Assembly (NCBI GenBank): GCA_034432755.1
Contig: DAOUBQ010000054.1
Coordinates: 1-64,000, forward strand
Source of the DNA: UBA5195 sp034432755
Lineage (GTDB): Bacteria; Chloroflexota; Anaerolineae; Anaerolineales; Villigracilaceae
Direction of reading: 5' to 3'
DNA length: 64,000 nucleotides
Part shown: one piece after another, positions 6,947 to 15,825 of the stretch
Layout of the letters: every line of letters starts with the position of its first letter
Numbering within the stretch: position 1 is the first letter of the stretch
Made by a program: the position numbers and the translations under genes
Notes under the pieces: generated by a model
What the model was told of the DNA's origin: nothing
Databases searched by the model: none
What the model saw: only the letters and a program-made list of their open reading frames with translations

Positions 6947-8806
6947 TTACGCTTCTTCCAACGCTTCTTTCGTCTTTTTGGTCTGCTTGCCGCGCTCTTC
7001 GGTATCAAGAATGCGCTTGCGGATGCGGTAATTGAGCGGGGTCACTTCGAGCAGTTCGTCTTCCGCCAGGTATTCGATGGCTTCGTCCAGTGACATTTGG
7101 CGCGGAGGTGTCAGGCGGATTTCCATATCGCCGCGCGCGGAACGCATATTGGTCAGGTGCTTCTTGCGGCAGACGTTGATGGCAATATCGCCGGGGCGGG
7201 TGTTTTCGCCGATCACCATGCCCTCGTAAACCGGCACGCCGGGGTTGACGAACAGGATTCCGCGCTCCTCGGCGCTTTTCAGGGCGTAGGCAGTTGTCTC
7301 GCCCGGTTCCATTGCCACCAGTGAGCCGGTTGAGCGGGTCGCAATGGGCCCTGCCAACTCGTCGTAGCCGTGAAAGAGGGAGTTCATGATGCCCATCCCG
7401 CGCGTGGCGGTCAGGAATTGGTAGCGGAAACCGAGCAGGCCGCGCGTTGGGGCGATATAGACCAGGCGGACATGTCCGTCGCCCGTATCGTGCATTTCCA
7501 TCATCTTGCCGCGCCGCGAACCGAGCATTTCAACCACCACGCCAACCGTCTCGGCGCTGGTCTCAATATGAACTTCCTCGTAAGGTTCGAGCAGTTCGCC
7601 GTCCTCGGCTTTGTGGAAAATCACTTCGGGGCGCGAGACTTGGAATTCGTAACCCTCGCGGCGCATGGTCTCGATGAGGATGCCCAGGTGCAATTCGCCG
7701 CGCCCGGAGACGAGGAAATTTTCAGCCGAGTCGGTTTCTTCGACGCGCAACGAGACGTTGGTGCGCAGTTCGTCGAACAATCGCTCGCGCAGTTTGCGGG
7801 AGGTGCTCCACTTGCCCTCGCGCCCGGTAAACGGTGAGGTGTTGACGCCAAACGTCATGCGGACGGTGGGTTCTTCCACCCGAATCGGCGGCAGGGGGAC
7901 CGGGTTGAGCGGGTCGGCGAGGGTTTCCCCAATGCCGATTCCTTCTAACCCGGCCAGGGAGATAATGTCGCCTGCTGAAACTTCCTCCACTTCGACCTTG
8001 TTCAGGCCCTGAAAGGTGTACAGGTAGCGGGCCGACTCGGGCAGGTTTTTGCCCTCAACCGTCAACCGCGCCAGTTTTTGACCGGCCTTGATTTTGCCCG
8101 CAAAGACGCGCCCGACGGCGGTTACGCCGCGATAGTCGTCGTAGCCAAGCGTTGTGACGAGCATTTGGAGTGGGGCGTCCTCGTCCACCTTGGGGGCGGG
8201 GATGTGGCGCAGGATGGTGTCGAAGAGCGGTTTCAGGTCGGGGCCGAGTTCAGGAGTTAGCCCAGCGCGCCCGGTGGTGGCCTGGGCGTAGATGACAGGG
8301 AAATCGGCCTGTTCATCGCTGGCGCCGAGCTCAATGAACAGGTCGAAGGTGTCGTTAAGAACCCGGGCCGGTTCGGCATCGCGCCGGTCAACCTTGTTGA
8401 TGACTACGACAGCCTTATGACCGCGCTCAAGGGCTTTTTTTAGCACAAATCGGGTTTGTGGCATGGGGCCTTCGGCGGCATCCACCAGCAGCAAAACGCC
8501 GTCCACCATGTTCATAATCCGTTCCACCTCGCCGCCAAAATCGGCGTGGCCGGGGGTATCAACGATATTGATTTTGACGTTTTGCTGGGTGACTTCATCG
8601 AACAGCGTGATGGCCGTGTTTTTGGCAAGGATGGTGATGCCGCGTTCACGCTCGAGGTCGTTGGAATCCATCACGCGCTCGGCCACCTGCTGGTTTTCGC
8701 GGAAGGTGTGCGACTGGCGCAACAGATGGTCAACCAGGGTGGTCTTGCCGTGGTCAACGTGAGCAATAATGGCAATATTGCGGAGTTCGGTTCGTTCTTT
8801 CAGCAT
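6947..8806 (-). CDS. typA: Ribosome-binding GTPase TypA/BipA
   Basis: The 619-residue product is a translational GTPase that acts on the 50S ribosome during stress and assembly. G1 is AHVDHGKTT at residues 15-23, followed by RGITI, DTPGHADF (G3) and NKVDR (G4). An EF-G-like domain 2 and the TypA-specific C-terminal region with ARGDMEIRLTPPR complete it. The length fits the family. Translation starts at MLKERTELRN. It is a single minus-strand unit ending at the bidirectional terminator. Confidence 0.97.
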   Translation of the reverse strand: MLKERTELRNIAIIAHVDHGKTTLVDHLLRQSHTFRENQQVAERVMDSNDLERERGITILAKNTAITLFDEVTQQNVKINIVDTPGHADFGGEVERIMNMVDGVLLLVDAAEGPMPQTRFVLKKALERGHKAVVVINKVDRRDAEPARVLNDTFDLFIELGASDEQADFPVIYAQATTGRAGLTPELGPDLKPLFDTILRHIPAPKVDEDAPLQMLVTTLGYDDYRGVTAVGRVFAGKIKAGQKLARLTVEGKNLPESARYLYTFQGLNKVEVEEVSAGDIISLAGLEGIGIGETLADPLNPVPLPPIRVEEPTVRMTFGVNTSPFTGREGKWSTSRKLRERLFDELRTNVSLRVEETDSAENFLVSGRGELHLGILIETMRREGYEFQVSRPEVIFHKAEDGELLEPYEEVHIETSAETVGVVVEMLGSRRGKMMEMHDTGDGHVRLVYIAPTRGLLGFRYQFLTATRGMGIMNSLFHGYDELAGPIATRSTGSLVAMEPGETTAYALKSAEERGILFVNPGVPVYEGMVIGENTRPGDIAINVCRKKHLTNMRSARGDMEIRLTPPRQMSLDEAIEYLAEDELLEVTPLNYRIRKRILDTEERGKQTKKTKEALEEA

Positions 8807-8845
8807 ACTTTTCTACTGTTTACCTGTTTCCGGGTTGATAGACAC

Positions 8846-8873
8846 AGAAAAACCCCGGTAGGGGAGACCGGGG
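8846..8873 (-). terminator. Terminator of the arsenic operon
   Basis: On the minus strand CCCCGGT and ACCGGGG form a 7-bp GC stem followed by TTTTT. It lies about 120 bases beyond the stop of the efflux-pump gene and separates it from typA. Confidence 0.8.
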
Positions 8874-8994
8874 CTTGCGTTTACGGGGAAGTTCCGGCTT
8901 ACTTAATCTATTTTACCAGACTCGCTTCGCTTTGGGCAGGGGCAGGCTGTGAGAACAGCCATCTCCCCAGAACAGGTAGATGATTGGTTACACC

Positions 8995-10116
8995 TTACTT
9001 GAGTAAATTTTCATTTGGCGGGCAGGCTTCGGCGGCGGCAGCCAGCATTTCGGGGGTCGAGGCCACTTTATCTTTGAACCATCTCTTTTGCAGCCCGAAG
9101 GCCACGTTGACCAACCCAATCATGACCGGCACTTCGACCAGTGGGCCGATGACTGCTGCGAAGGCCGCCCCAGAGCGCAGGCCAAAGACGCCGACCGCTA
9201 CTGCGATGGCCAGCTCGAAGTTGTTGCTGGCGGCCGTGAAGGAGAGCGTGGTGGTCTTGGAGTAATCTGCACCGATGGTTTTGCCCATGAAAAAACTGAC
9301 CAGGAACATGACTACAAAGTAAATCAGGAGTGGAATGGCGATGCGCACTACGTCAAGCGGCAGTTCCACAATCAGGTCGCCCTTGAGCGAGAACATGACC
9401 ACGATGGTGAAGAGCAGGGCAATCAGGGTCAGCGGGCTGATTTTGGGGATGAACACCTTTGCGTACCACGCTTTGCTCTTGACCCGAATCAGGATGAAAC
9501 GAGTCAGAAAACCGGCGATGAACGGAATCCCCAGGTAGATGAAAACGCTCTCGGCAATCTGCCCGATGGTGATTTCAACCACCGAGCCGGCCAGACCGAA
9601 CCAGGTTGGCAGGACGGTGATGAAAATATAGGCATAGACGCTATAGAACAAAACCTGGAAGACGCTGTTGAAGGCCACCAGCCCGGCTGCGTATTCCGTG
9701 TCGCCGTGTGCCAGTTCGTTCCAGACGATGACCATAGCGATGCAGCGCGCTAGCCCAATCAGGATGAGGCCCGTTAAATATTCGGGAAAATCGCGCAGGA
9801 AAATGACCGCCAGCGCAAACATCAGCACCGGGCCGATAATCCAGTTCTGCACCAGCGATAGGCCAAGCACCTTCCAGTTGCGGAAAACGTCGCCCAGTTC
9901 TTCGTAATGGACTTTCGCCAGCGGCGGGTACATCATCAGGATGAGGCCAATCGCAATCGGGATATTGGTCGTCCCGACCGAGACGGCTTCGTTGAACTGC
10001 GCCACACCCGCCGGGAAGGCGAAGCCAATCGCCACGCCCAGGCCCATTGCCACGAAAATCCACAGCGTCAGGTAGCGGTCGAGAAAAGAGAGTTGCCTGG
10101 TCAGACTTTGTGCCAT
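8995..10116 (-). CDS. arsB: ACR3-family arsenite efflux transporter
   Basis: The 373-residue integral membrane protein has about ten hydrophobic segments. Conserved ACR3 features are LSFLDRYLTLWIF at the N terminus, the Cys in GLARCIAMVIVWN that is essential in this family, and SFTAASNNFELAIAVAVG. It exports arsenite using the proton motive force. GGAGG precedes the ATG. It is the last gene of the operon behind arsC, a thioredoxin-like protein, a radical SAM protein and arsR. ACR3 is structurally distinct from E. coli ArsB; the symbol follows common usage. Confidence 0.95.
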   Translation of the reverse strand: MAQSLTRQLSFLDRYLTLWIFVAMGLGVAIGFAFPAGVAQFNEAVSVGTTNIPIAIGLILMMYPPLAKVHYEELGDVFRNWKVLGLSLVQNWIIGPVLMFALAVIFLRDFPEYLTGLILIGLARCIAMVIVWNELAHGDTEYAAGLVAFNSVFQVLFYSVYAYIFITVLPTWFGLAGSVVEITIGQIAESVFIYLGIPFIAGFLTRFILIRVKSKAWYAKVFIPKISPLTLIALLFTIVVMFSLKGDLIVELPLDVVRIAIPLLIYFVVMFLVSFFMGKTIGADYSKTTTLSFTAASNNFELAIAVAVGVFGLRSGAAFAAVIGPLVEVPVMIGLVNVAFGLQKRWFKDKVASTPEMLAAAAEACPPNENLLK

Positions 10117-10153
10117 ACTGCCTCCAGAAATGAAATTGGTGGTGAGTGATTTA

Positions 10154-10555
10154 TTAATTGAGTGATTGGGTTAGGATTTCAGGGATGACCTGTGCAATTT
10201 CATCGCGCACACGCCGGAAGTCGGCCATGTCATCGGTGGTGGCCGGGTCGAAGAAGCTGTGGTGTACCTTTTTGCCCTTGCCTAGCCAGACGGGGCAATC
10301 TTCCGCCGCTGAATCGCAGACCGTGACCACCAGGTCGAATTCCTGGCCGAAAAATTCGTCGGCCTGTTTCGAGCGGCCCTGGTGTTGAATGCCAATTTCA
10401 GCCAGCGCGGCAATCGCTTTGGGGTGGGTATAGCCCGCCGGTTTTGTTCCGGCGCTAACGGCTTGCCATTCGTCCCCAAGGCGGGCGTTGACAATCGCCT
10501 CCGCCATCTGCGAGCGACAGGAATTTCCGGTGCAAAGGAACAAGACTTTTTTCAT
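10154..10555 (-). CDS. arsC: Thioredoxin-coupled arsenate reductase
   Basis: The 133-residue protein belongs to the low-molecular-weight phosphatase type of arsenate reductase. The nucleophile loop is CTGNSCRS with Cys8 and Arg14, and the redox relay is Cys80 and Cys87 in VTVCDSAAEDCP, matching the three-cysteine mechanism of Staphylococcus pI258 ArsC. It reduces arsenate to arsenite for the adjacent ACR3 pump, with electrons from thioredoxin. The small thioredoxin-like protein encoded just upstream may be its partner. GAGGAG precedes the ATG. Confidence 0.96.
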   Translation of the reverse strand: MKKVLFLCTGNSCRSQMAEAIVNARLGDEWQAVSAGTKPAGYTHPKAIAALAEIGIQHQGRSKQADEFFGQEFDLVVTVCDSAAEDCPVWLGKGKKVHHSFFDPATTDDMADFRRVRDEIAQVIPEILTQSLN

Positions 10556-10653
10556 GGGTTATCTCCTCGTTTTGGTAGGACAGGATAATATCTTGTTCTA
10601 TGCGGGGAGAATGTTAAGGCCTGGTTAAAGTTACACGCTTTTTGTGGGAAGAT

Positions 10654-10905
10654 TCAGGCTGCTTCGAGCGCGTTAACCAGCCAGGTGGTCACTTCAGCGG
10701 GGGTGGGGATGCGTCCGCTGCACACGAGTTTTTCGTTGACCACCAGGCCGGGGGTTGCAAGAACGTTGTAGGCCATGATGTCTTTGTAGTCGGTCACTTT
10801 AACTACTTCGGCTTCCAGCGCCATGTCGCTCATAACTTTGCGGGCAATCTGCTCTACGCGCTTGCAGTTGGCGCAGCCTGAACCGAGAATTTTGATGGTT
10901 AACAT
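10654..10905 (-). CDS. Small thioredoxin-fold redox protein
   Basis: The 83-residue protein has the CxxC motif GSGCANCKR (Cys11, Cys14), a cis-proline in VLATPGLVVN, and no signal peptide. It matches the small redox-active disulfide protein group found in archaea and anaerobic bacteria, often next to arsenic or permease genes. Likely job: cytoplasmic electron donor to ArsC or to the neighbouring radical SAM protein (inference). GGAGG lies before the ATG. It lies third in the arsR operon. Confidence 0.88.
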   Translation of the reverse strand: MLTIKILGSGCANCKRVEQIARKVMSDMALEAEVVKVTDYKDIMAYNVLATPGLVVNEKLVCSGRIPTPAEVTTWLVNALEAA

Positions 10906-10995
10906 GAGAACCTCCGTATGGTTGGGTGTTTGGATTGGTTGATTTTCTGATAATTCAGGAGTGCCTTACAGCCAGCAGGCTTGAGTGCCTGGCTT

Positions 10996-12300
10996 TTACG
11001 GGCATTGAATGACGCCCTGCGCCCACAGGCAGCCGCCGCAGGAGGGGAAGGTGTTGCCGAAGCAGTCTTCTTGGTTGGCTTCGGCCATTTCACAACTGGC
11101 GCAGTAGGTGCAGGGTGAAAAATCGAACTGCTCTACCCGCTCGCGGAAGGCGCGGTATTCCGTCAGGTTCCACAGTTCAGGTAAAGGAGTTTCGTTCACG
11201 TTACCGATTCGCCAGCGGGTGACGGTGCGTTTTTTCTCGAACAGGTAATTCTCGTGCGAGTGCAGCAGGGCCAGGCAGGGGCTGACATAGCCGTCCCAAC
11301 TGATGGAGACTGAGCGCTGCTCGATAAAAGGGCATTGGTCGTGCCTTTTGAACATGATGCCGGGGCGGGTGTTCCAGGCCTGAAAGAGCGCTTCACGGGT
11401 GGCCTGGTTCAAATCCATTTCTGGCAGGCTGACGTGTGGGTGCCAGGGCGAGGCCTGCCAGGCGACCCGTTCGATGGCGCGGTGATACAAGACTTCCTCG
11501 CACATTTCGGGCGTGTAGGGCAGGACATTCGTGACCATGTAGCGGCTGATGCCAATTTTTGAGCTCATATCCAGCAGTTTGGGCAGCTCGTGGATGTTGC
11601 GCTTCATGGCAACGAACACCGCGCCGATGTCGGCGTTTCCACCGCGTGTCTGGCGGTAGGTTTCGCGGTAGCGCTTGAGATTTTCTAAAATCTCGCGCAG
11701 CGACTCGCTCTGGCGTACATCGGCGAAACTTTCGGGCGAGGCGCCATCCAGCGAGACCCACAGCGTATCTAGCCCGGCAGCGATGAGCCCCCTGGCTTTT
11801 TCTGCGTTGAGCAGCAGGCCATTGGTGATGAGTTCCACCCGTGCGGCGGCCTGTTTTGCAGCGCTCACCATCTCGACGATGCGCGCATGGGTGAGCGGTT
11901 CGCCGAATCCGCCAAAAAAGACCGATGGGCGCGGAGAGAAAGTTGCCAGCCCGGTCAGGATGCGCTTAAAGGTGGCTGCGCTCATCGCGCCGAGCGTCTC
12001 GCCCCAGGCGTGGCGGATGCAGGTGCGGCAGGAGAAGTTGCAACGGCTGGTCGGCTCGATGTAGACCTTGCGGGGGTGGTGAAGCGAGGGGCGCAACAGG
12101 ATGCCCTCCGGCGCGATGCGGATGGAGAGTTCTCCACCTGGTTCTGCGCTAAGCTCCGCTGCCAGGTGGGCGGGGAGTTGCAGGTTGCCTTGGGAGTCGA
12201 TTCGGGCGGGGAAGGGCCCCGGAGCGCTGCGGAGCGGAGATGTTTCCATAGCGGTCAGTTTTGGGGTAGGGAGATTAACTGCGAAGCGCAGGGCGGGCAT
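10996..12300 (-). CDS. AbrB-domain radical SAM/SPASM protein in the ars operon
   Basis: Three parts are visible. Residues about 32-71 look like an AbrB/SpoVT swapped-hairpin domain (IDSQGNLQLPAHLAAEL and GILLRP). A radical SAM core follows with the 4Fe-4S motif CNFSCRTC (Cys87, 91, 94) and FGGFGEPL. The C terminus is SPASM-like with many cysteines, ending GGCLWAQGVIQCP. This resembles, from memory, maturases assigned to tungsten cofactor oxidoreductases, but no such oxidoreductase gene is nearby. The position between arsR and the thioredoxin-like gene suggests arsenic-controlled expression. An alternative start is ATG 12249; neither has a clear ribosome site. Confidence 0.85.
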   Translation of the reverse strand: MPALRFAVNLPTPKLTAMETSPLRSAPGPFPARIDSQGNLQLPAHLAAELSAEPGGELSIRIAPEGILLRPSLHHPRKVYIEPTSRCNFSCRTCIRHAWGETLGAMSAATFKRILTGLATFSPRPSVFFGGFGEPLTHARIVEMVSAAKQAAARVELITNGLLLNAEKARGLIAAGLDTLWVSLDGASPESFADVRQSESLREILENLKRYRETYRQTRGGNADIGAVFVAMKRNIHELPKLLDMSSKIGISRYMVTNVLPYTPEMCEEVLYHRAIERVAWQASPWHPHVSLPEMDLNQATREALFQAWNTRPGIMFKRHDQCPFIEQRSVSISWDGYVSPCLALLHSHENYLFEKKRTVTRWRIGNVNETPLPELWNLTEYRAFRERVEQFDFSPCTYCASCEMAEANQEDCFGNTFPSCGGCLWAQGVIQCP

Positions 12301-12344
12301 TCACAGTCGGGACCCGGATTCGGGTTGGTCAGCGCGTCCACGCT

Positions 12345-12647
12345 TTAAGGGGCGAGGCCACTTAGGGTAGCGGCGTCTCGTACCAGCGCGAGAATGGCTT
12401 CGTCCTTCAAGCGGTAATAGACGTGGCGTCCCTCGCGGCGGTCCTGAAAAATGTCGGCTTTGCGAAGGGCCATGAGATGCTGGGAAATGTAGGCCTGCCG
12501 CCAGCCGAGGATGGCCTCCAGGTGACAGACGCAAGCCTCGCCGCGCCCGATGGCGAGCAGGGTGGCAACCCGCGCGGGTGGGCTGATGACTTGCAGCACC
12601 TCGGCGATTTTTTCAGCCAGTTCGGAAACGGTCATATTCGCTTTCAT
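12345..12647 (-). CDS. arsR: ArsR-family metalloid-sensing repressor
   Basis: The 100-residue winged-helix protein carries the ArsR sensing motif as EACVCHLE, with Cys39, Cys41 and His42 at the start of the DNA-binding helix region, then QAYISQHLMALRKADI as recognition helix and the wing RREGRHVYYRL. It should repress the ars operon until arsenite binds. It is the first gene of the operon. Palindromes at 12648-12657 and 12661-12675 lie directly in front of the gene and are likely operators for autoregulation. Confidence 0.95.
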   Translation of the reverse strand: MKANMTVSELAEKIAEVLQVISPPARVATLLAIGRGEACVCHLEAILGWRQAYISQHLMALRKADIFQDRREGRHVYYRLKDEAILALVRDAATLSGLAP

Positions 12648-12675
12648 GAATATATTCTACATCTCATTCTGAGAT
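12648..12675. promoter_or_regulatory. Candidate ArsR operator
   Basis: Two perfect palindromes abut the arsR start: GAATATATTC at 12648-12657 and ATCTCA-TTC-TGAGAT at 12661-12675. Position and symmetry fit an autoregulatory operator. The promoter elements themselves are weak to my eye. Confidence 0.5.
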
Positions 12676-12813
12676 TTGAGTACGATGGCTGTCCTCATTT
12701 GGCGGGAGTTTTGTCACGAAAACTGTTTCTAACTCATCGAAGGTGGCGATTGGCTGATAATTTACCCTGAATTTATCTCATTCAAACCCGTCACTCTGTT
12801 ATAAAATAGGGTT

Positions 12814-14184
12814 ATGCTGATTTTTGTGGTGTTGCTGGCCTCGGCCACGTTTACCGGGGCGATGGTGGTTTTTTGTTACCGGCGCAGGCGGGTGATTGGA
12901 GCATCCACGCTGATGTGGATTATGATTGCCCTCACCTGGTGGTCTTTGGCTTACGCTGTTCAAACCCTGCGCCCCGATTTGGGTTGGCAGACCTTTTGGG
13001 CTTCTGCTCAATACCTGAGCATTGCCACCTTGCCTGTTTTGTGGCTGATATTTGCGATTCAATATAGCCGGCAAGATGCCACGCCCTCGGTTCGCAGCCT
13101 GCTCTGGTTGTGGATTTTGCCTGCCATTACCATTCTCATGGCCTGGACGAATCATTGGCATGGGCAGGTGTGGTCGGATTTGAAAGTGCTCACATGGAAT
13201 GATGTGAGTCTGTTGAAAATGGAATATGGGCCGTATTTTTGGATTCATGCAATTTACTCTTATGGCAATTTTTTTGTAGGCATTGTTTTTTTTGTGCGCC
13301 AGTCTGAACGTGAAGATCGGACGTATCGCGCGCAGGCCAGTCTGACGCTTCTGGCTGCTGGACTATTGATGGTGGGGAATATTTTGTATGTCTTCAATCT
13401 GTTGCCACTGCAAGGATTAGATATTACACCGCTTACTTTTTCTATTTCTGCTGGGTTGTTAGCCTTGGCGCTCTTTCGCTATCAAATGCTGGACTTGATG
13501 CCGATTGCCAATGAAATTATCTTGAAGAATATGGGGGATGGTATATTGGTTCTGGATGTCCGCAGCCGCGTCATCTACACCAACCCGGCCTTCGAGTTCC
13601 TCGCCGGGCTGTCACCTGGTCTCGCGATTGGACAGGATATCCACCGCCTGTTGCCCGATTGGCCAGATATCTTCCAGCGTTGCGAACAGAAGAAAACCGC
13701 CGAAATTGAGGTCGAAATCAGCGGCGTCAAACGGATTGTCGAGTTGTTGATTTCCCCACTGATGCGAAAAAACGCTTACGAAGGCAGTATTTACGTCATC
13801 CGCGACATTACTGAACGGCTCAACCTGGAAAACCGGCTGCGTCTTTCGCTGGAAATCGGTAAAAAAGAGCGCGATGACGCTTACATCTTCTTGGTCGTTG
13901 ATGCTCACAGCGGCCAGGTGCTGGATGTCAATAACGAGTTTGTGGTGGAAACTGGCTTCAGCCGCGAGCAGGTTTTGGGGCGTACCTTGTTGCAGGTTGG
14001 CCTATGGGACGTGGGGACGCGTACCCATCTTACCCGGTTGCTGCGTGAACAAAACCAGTTGGTTGATATCCCCATTACCATCATCAGCCGAACTGGACAA
14101 CGCCATAACTGGATTCTTTCCATCAGCGCTGTGCTGGCTGGTGGCAAAGAAATCCAGATGTGGGTGGCCCGGTCCGCTGCCTGA
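12814..14184 (+). CDS. 7TM membrane sensor with two PAS domains and no output domain
   Basis: The 456-residue protein begins with about seven membrane helices (residues 1-225) matching the histidine-kinase 7TM sensor module, then a PAS domain (ANEIILKNMGDGILVLDVRSR), and a second PAS near residues 350-450 (IFLVVDAHSGQVLDVN to RHNWILSISAV). It ends there: no HisKA, ATPase, GGDEF or EAL domain is present. The stop is 10 bases before the ATG of an exported phosphoesterase. It may signal by protein contact, or it may be a truncated kinase or cyclase gene. Confidence 0.8.
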   Translation: MLIFVVLLASATFTGAMVVFCYRRRRVIGASTLMWIMIALTWWSLAYAVQTLRPDLGWQTFWASAQYLSIATLPVLWLIFAIQYSRQDATPSVRSLLWLWILPAITILMAWTNHWHGQVWSDLKVLTWNDVSLLKMEYGPYFWIHAIYSYGNFFVGIVFFVRQSEREDRTYRAQASLTLLAAGLLMVGNILYVFNLLPLQGLDITPLTFSISAGLLALALFRYQMLDLMPIANEIILKNMGDGILVLDVRSRVIYTNPAFEFLAGLSPGLAIGQDIHRLLPDWPDIFQRCEQKKTAEIEVEISGVKRIVELLISPLMRKNAYEGSIYVIRDITERLNLENRLRLSLEIGKKERDDAYIFLVVDAHSGQVLDVNNEFVVETGFSREQVLGRTLLQVGLWDVGTRTHLTRLLREQNQLVDIPITIISRTGQRHNWILSISAVLAGGKEIQMWVARSAA

Positions 14185-14194
14185 AAGGCTGAGC

Positions 14195-15109
14195 ATGGCT
14201 GCTCGTGTGCCTTCCGACATCCCTTCTCATTCCCTGCCCAAAAGACAATTTTCGCGGCGTGATTTTTTGAAAGTTGCAACGATTTTAGGGCTGGATGCTG
14301 TCATCTTGGGCGTGGCCGGGTTGGCTTATATGCAAAATGTCGAACCTTCTTGGATGGAAGTAAAACAGGTGCGCTTGAAACTGCCGCGCCTGCCCCAAGC
14401 GTTTTCGGGTTTGCGCATTGCTCAGTTGAGCGATATTCACCTCGGCCCATGGATGACCATTGAACGGGTGCGAGAAATTTTTGATGTCGCTTGCGGGTAT
14501 TCGCCCGATGTTTTGGCTCTCACCGGCGATTTTGTCCTGGCGTATGGCCGTAAGACCCGCTCCTACTCCGAAGATTTGGATGGAATGTCTCATCTCTTGC
14601 GCTGGGTGAGTCAGGATTTACCGGTTGTGGCCGTGTTGGGCAATCATGACCATTTGTATAACCCTCTTCAGGTACGGGCAGCGCTAGAGCGGGGCGGGGC
14701 GCATGTCTTGATGAACTCAGTTTTTACCCTCACGCGTGGCGCGGCGCGTTTTCATCTGGGCGGAATTGACGATTTTTATCGCGGCAACCCTGATTTGAAC
14801 GCCGTCCTGAGAGCATTTCCGCCGGACGAAGGCGCAATGTTGCTGGCCCACGAGCCGGATTTTGCCGATACCAGCGCCCCAACCGGGCGCTTTGACTTGC
14901 AAATCTCTGGTCATTCGCATGGCGGGCAAGTGGTTTTGCCTTTCATCGGGCCGCCCATTTTGCCACGATGGGGGCAAAAGTATTTCTCTGGGCTGTATCA
15001 GGTAGGCCAGATGTTCCAATACACCAATCGCGGCGTTGGCATGTCTTTTCCGGCGGTGCGGTTTAACTGCCGCCCAGAAATGACGATATTTACCCTCGAA
15101 AGTGCCTAG
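14195..15109 (+). CDS. Tat-exported metallophosphoesterase
   Basis: The 304-residue protein has a twin-arginine signal SRRDFLK at residues 20-26 followed by a hydrophobic helix, so it is exported folded or anchored outside. The phosphoesterase core has all metal motifs: LSDIHLG (Asp80, His82), LTGDFV, GNHDH and GHSHGG. It resembles the YkuE/YaeI group of membrane-associated phosphoesterases; the substrate could be lipid or cell-wall phosphate. The frame is open upstream inside the sensor gene, but ATG 14195 with AAGG is the sensible start. Confidence 0.9.
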   Translation: MAARVPSDIPSHSLPKRQFSRRDFLKVATILGLDAVILGVAGLAYMQNVEPSWMEVKQVRLKLPRLPQAFSGLRIAQLSDIHLGPWMTIERVREIFDVACGYSPDVLALTGDFVLAYGRKTRSYSEDLDGMSHLLRWVSQDLPVVAVLGNHDHLYNPLQVRAALERGGAHVLMNSVFTLTRGAARFHLGGIDDFYRGNPDLNAVLRAFPPDEGAMLLAHEPDFADTSAPTGRFDLQISGHSHGGQVVLPFIGPPILPRWGQKYFSGLYQVGQMFQYTNRGVGMSFPAVRFNCRPEMTIFTLESA

Positions 15110-15511
15110 CGATTCCAAATCTGAAATCGCCAATTTGTGTAACAGGATAGAAGGATACAAGGATGTTTTCTGCGTGGCTTATCCTGAAATCTCAGCCATG
15201 CCCTCTTCAAAGTTTCTGGCGCTGTCCGACAAGAGCGCGAAAAACGCCAAGGTTTAAAGGGCATCTTTGCGTTCTTGGCGGGCTTTGCGGTGAATTTCTG
15301 GCGTTTGTACGGGAGCAAACGCCGCTTTTCGGGATTCCCTTGTGTACTTCATGTCTTTTGTGGGGATGGGTCTTTTTATGGTGAAGTCACGAATGCTGAA
15401 ACCAAAATTTGAGCATTCGTCACCTATTCGTGGATGGTGGGCGGTTCAAAGCGCCTGAATTTGAAATTTGTCAATGTCAGACTTGGAGTTGCTGAAAAGC
15501 GCCTGATTTTC
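15110..15511. repeat. Gene-free stretch with degenerate intergenic repeat
   Basis: No gene is visible in this 400-base gap. It contains short purine-rich units such as ACAGGATAGAAGG and ACAAGGATG near 15138-15164, and a segment near 15230-15310 of the CGCAAAG / GCCAAG type. Similar units recur near 39444-39590. These look like degenerate noncoding repeats. Confidence 0.4.
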
Positions 15512-15540
15512 TTGCCCATCAACGTCAAACTGGGTATAAT
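15512..15540 (+). promoter_or_regulatory. Sigma-70-type promoter of the T-box-ileS unit
   Basis: TTGCCC at 15512-15517 is followed after exactly 17 bases by a perfect TATAAT at 15535-15540. Transcription should begin near 15547, directly before the T-box leader. Confidence 0.85.
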
Positions 15541-15546
15541 TCACGA

Positions 15547-15825
15547 AATTAAAGGCGATGATGGAAACGAGTAAGCCTGTGGACCTGCCAGCGAGTTCGG
15601 AACCTGGTGCAAGCCGAACCAGCGAAACAGACTGAAAATCCTTCCGGAGCCGCGCGCCCAACGTAAGACGGAATTCATTCCGTCTCTGCCATTAAGCAAG
15701 CCGGAAGCCCGCCGTTACACGGGCAGGGGATGTTCGTCCCCGCAAAGCGCCCGCCTCGGCGGGAAATCTGGGTGGTACCGCGTGAGCGTTTCTGGCTCTC
15801 GTCCCTGTGTGGACGGGAGTTTTTT
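15547..15825 (+). promoter_or_regulatory. T-box riboswitch, isoleucine type
   Basis: The leader shows the T-box hallmarks: a Stem I entry with ATGGAAACGAGTA, a specifier region GAAAATC in which ATC at 15638-15640 is the likely isoleucine codon, and the T-box antiterminator sequence TGGGTGGTACCGCG at 15769-15782. The TGGT of the bulge pairs with a tRNA ending ACCA, as expected for a tRNA with discriminator A. Uncharged tRNA(Ile) should prevent formation of the terminator at 15796 and switch on ileS. Confidence 0.93.
15796..15825 (+). terminator. T-box attenuator terminator
   Basis: CTCTCGTCC pairs with GGACGGGAG (one wobble) around CTGTGT and is followed by TTTTTT. It is the off-state hairpin of the riboswitch. 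Confidence 0.9.

Noticed and set aside
9088..9753. Plus-strand open frame opposite the ACR3 pump
   Set aside because: Charged low-complexity translation with no fold; shadow of the membrane-protein gene.
13874..14194. N-terminal extension of the phosphoesterase into the sensor gene
   Set aside because: The extension lies in the wrong frame of a good PAS domain, and the Tat signal is correctly placed only from ATG 14195.
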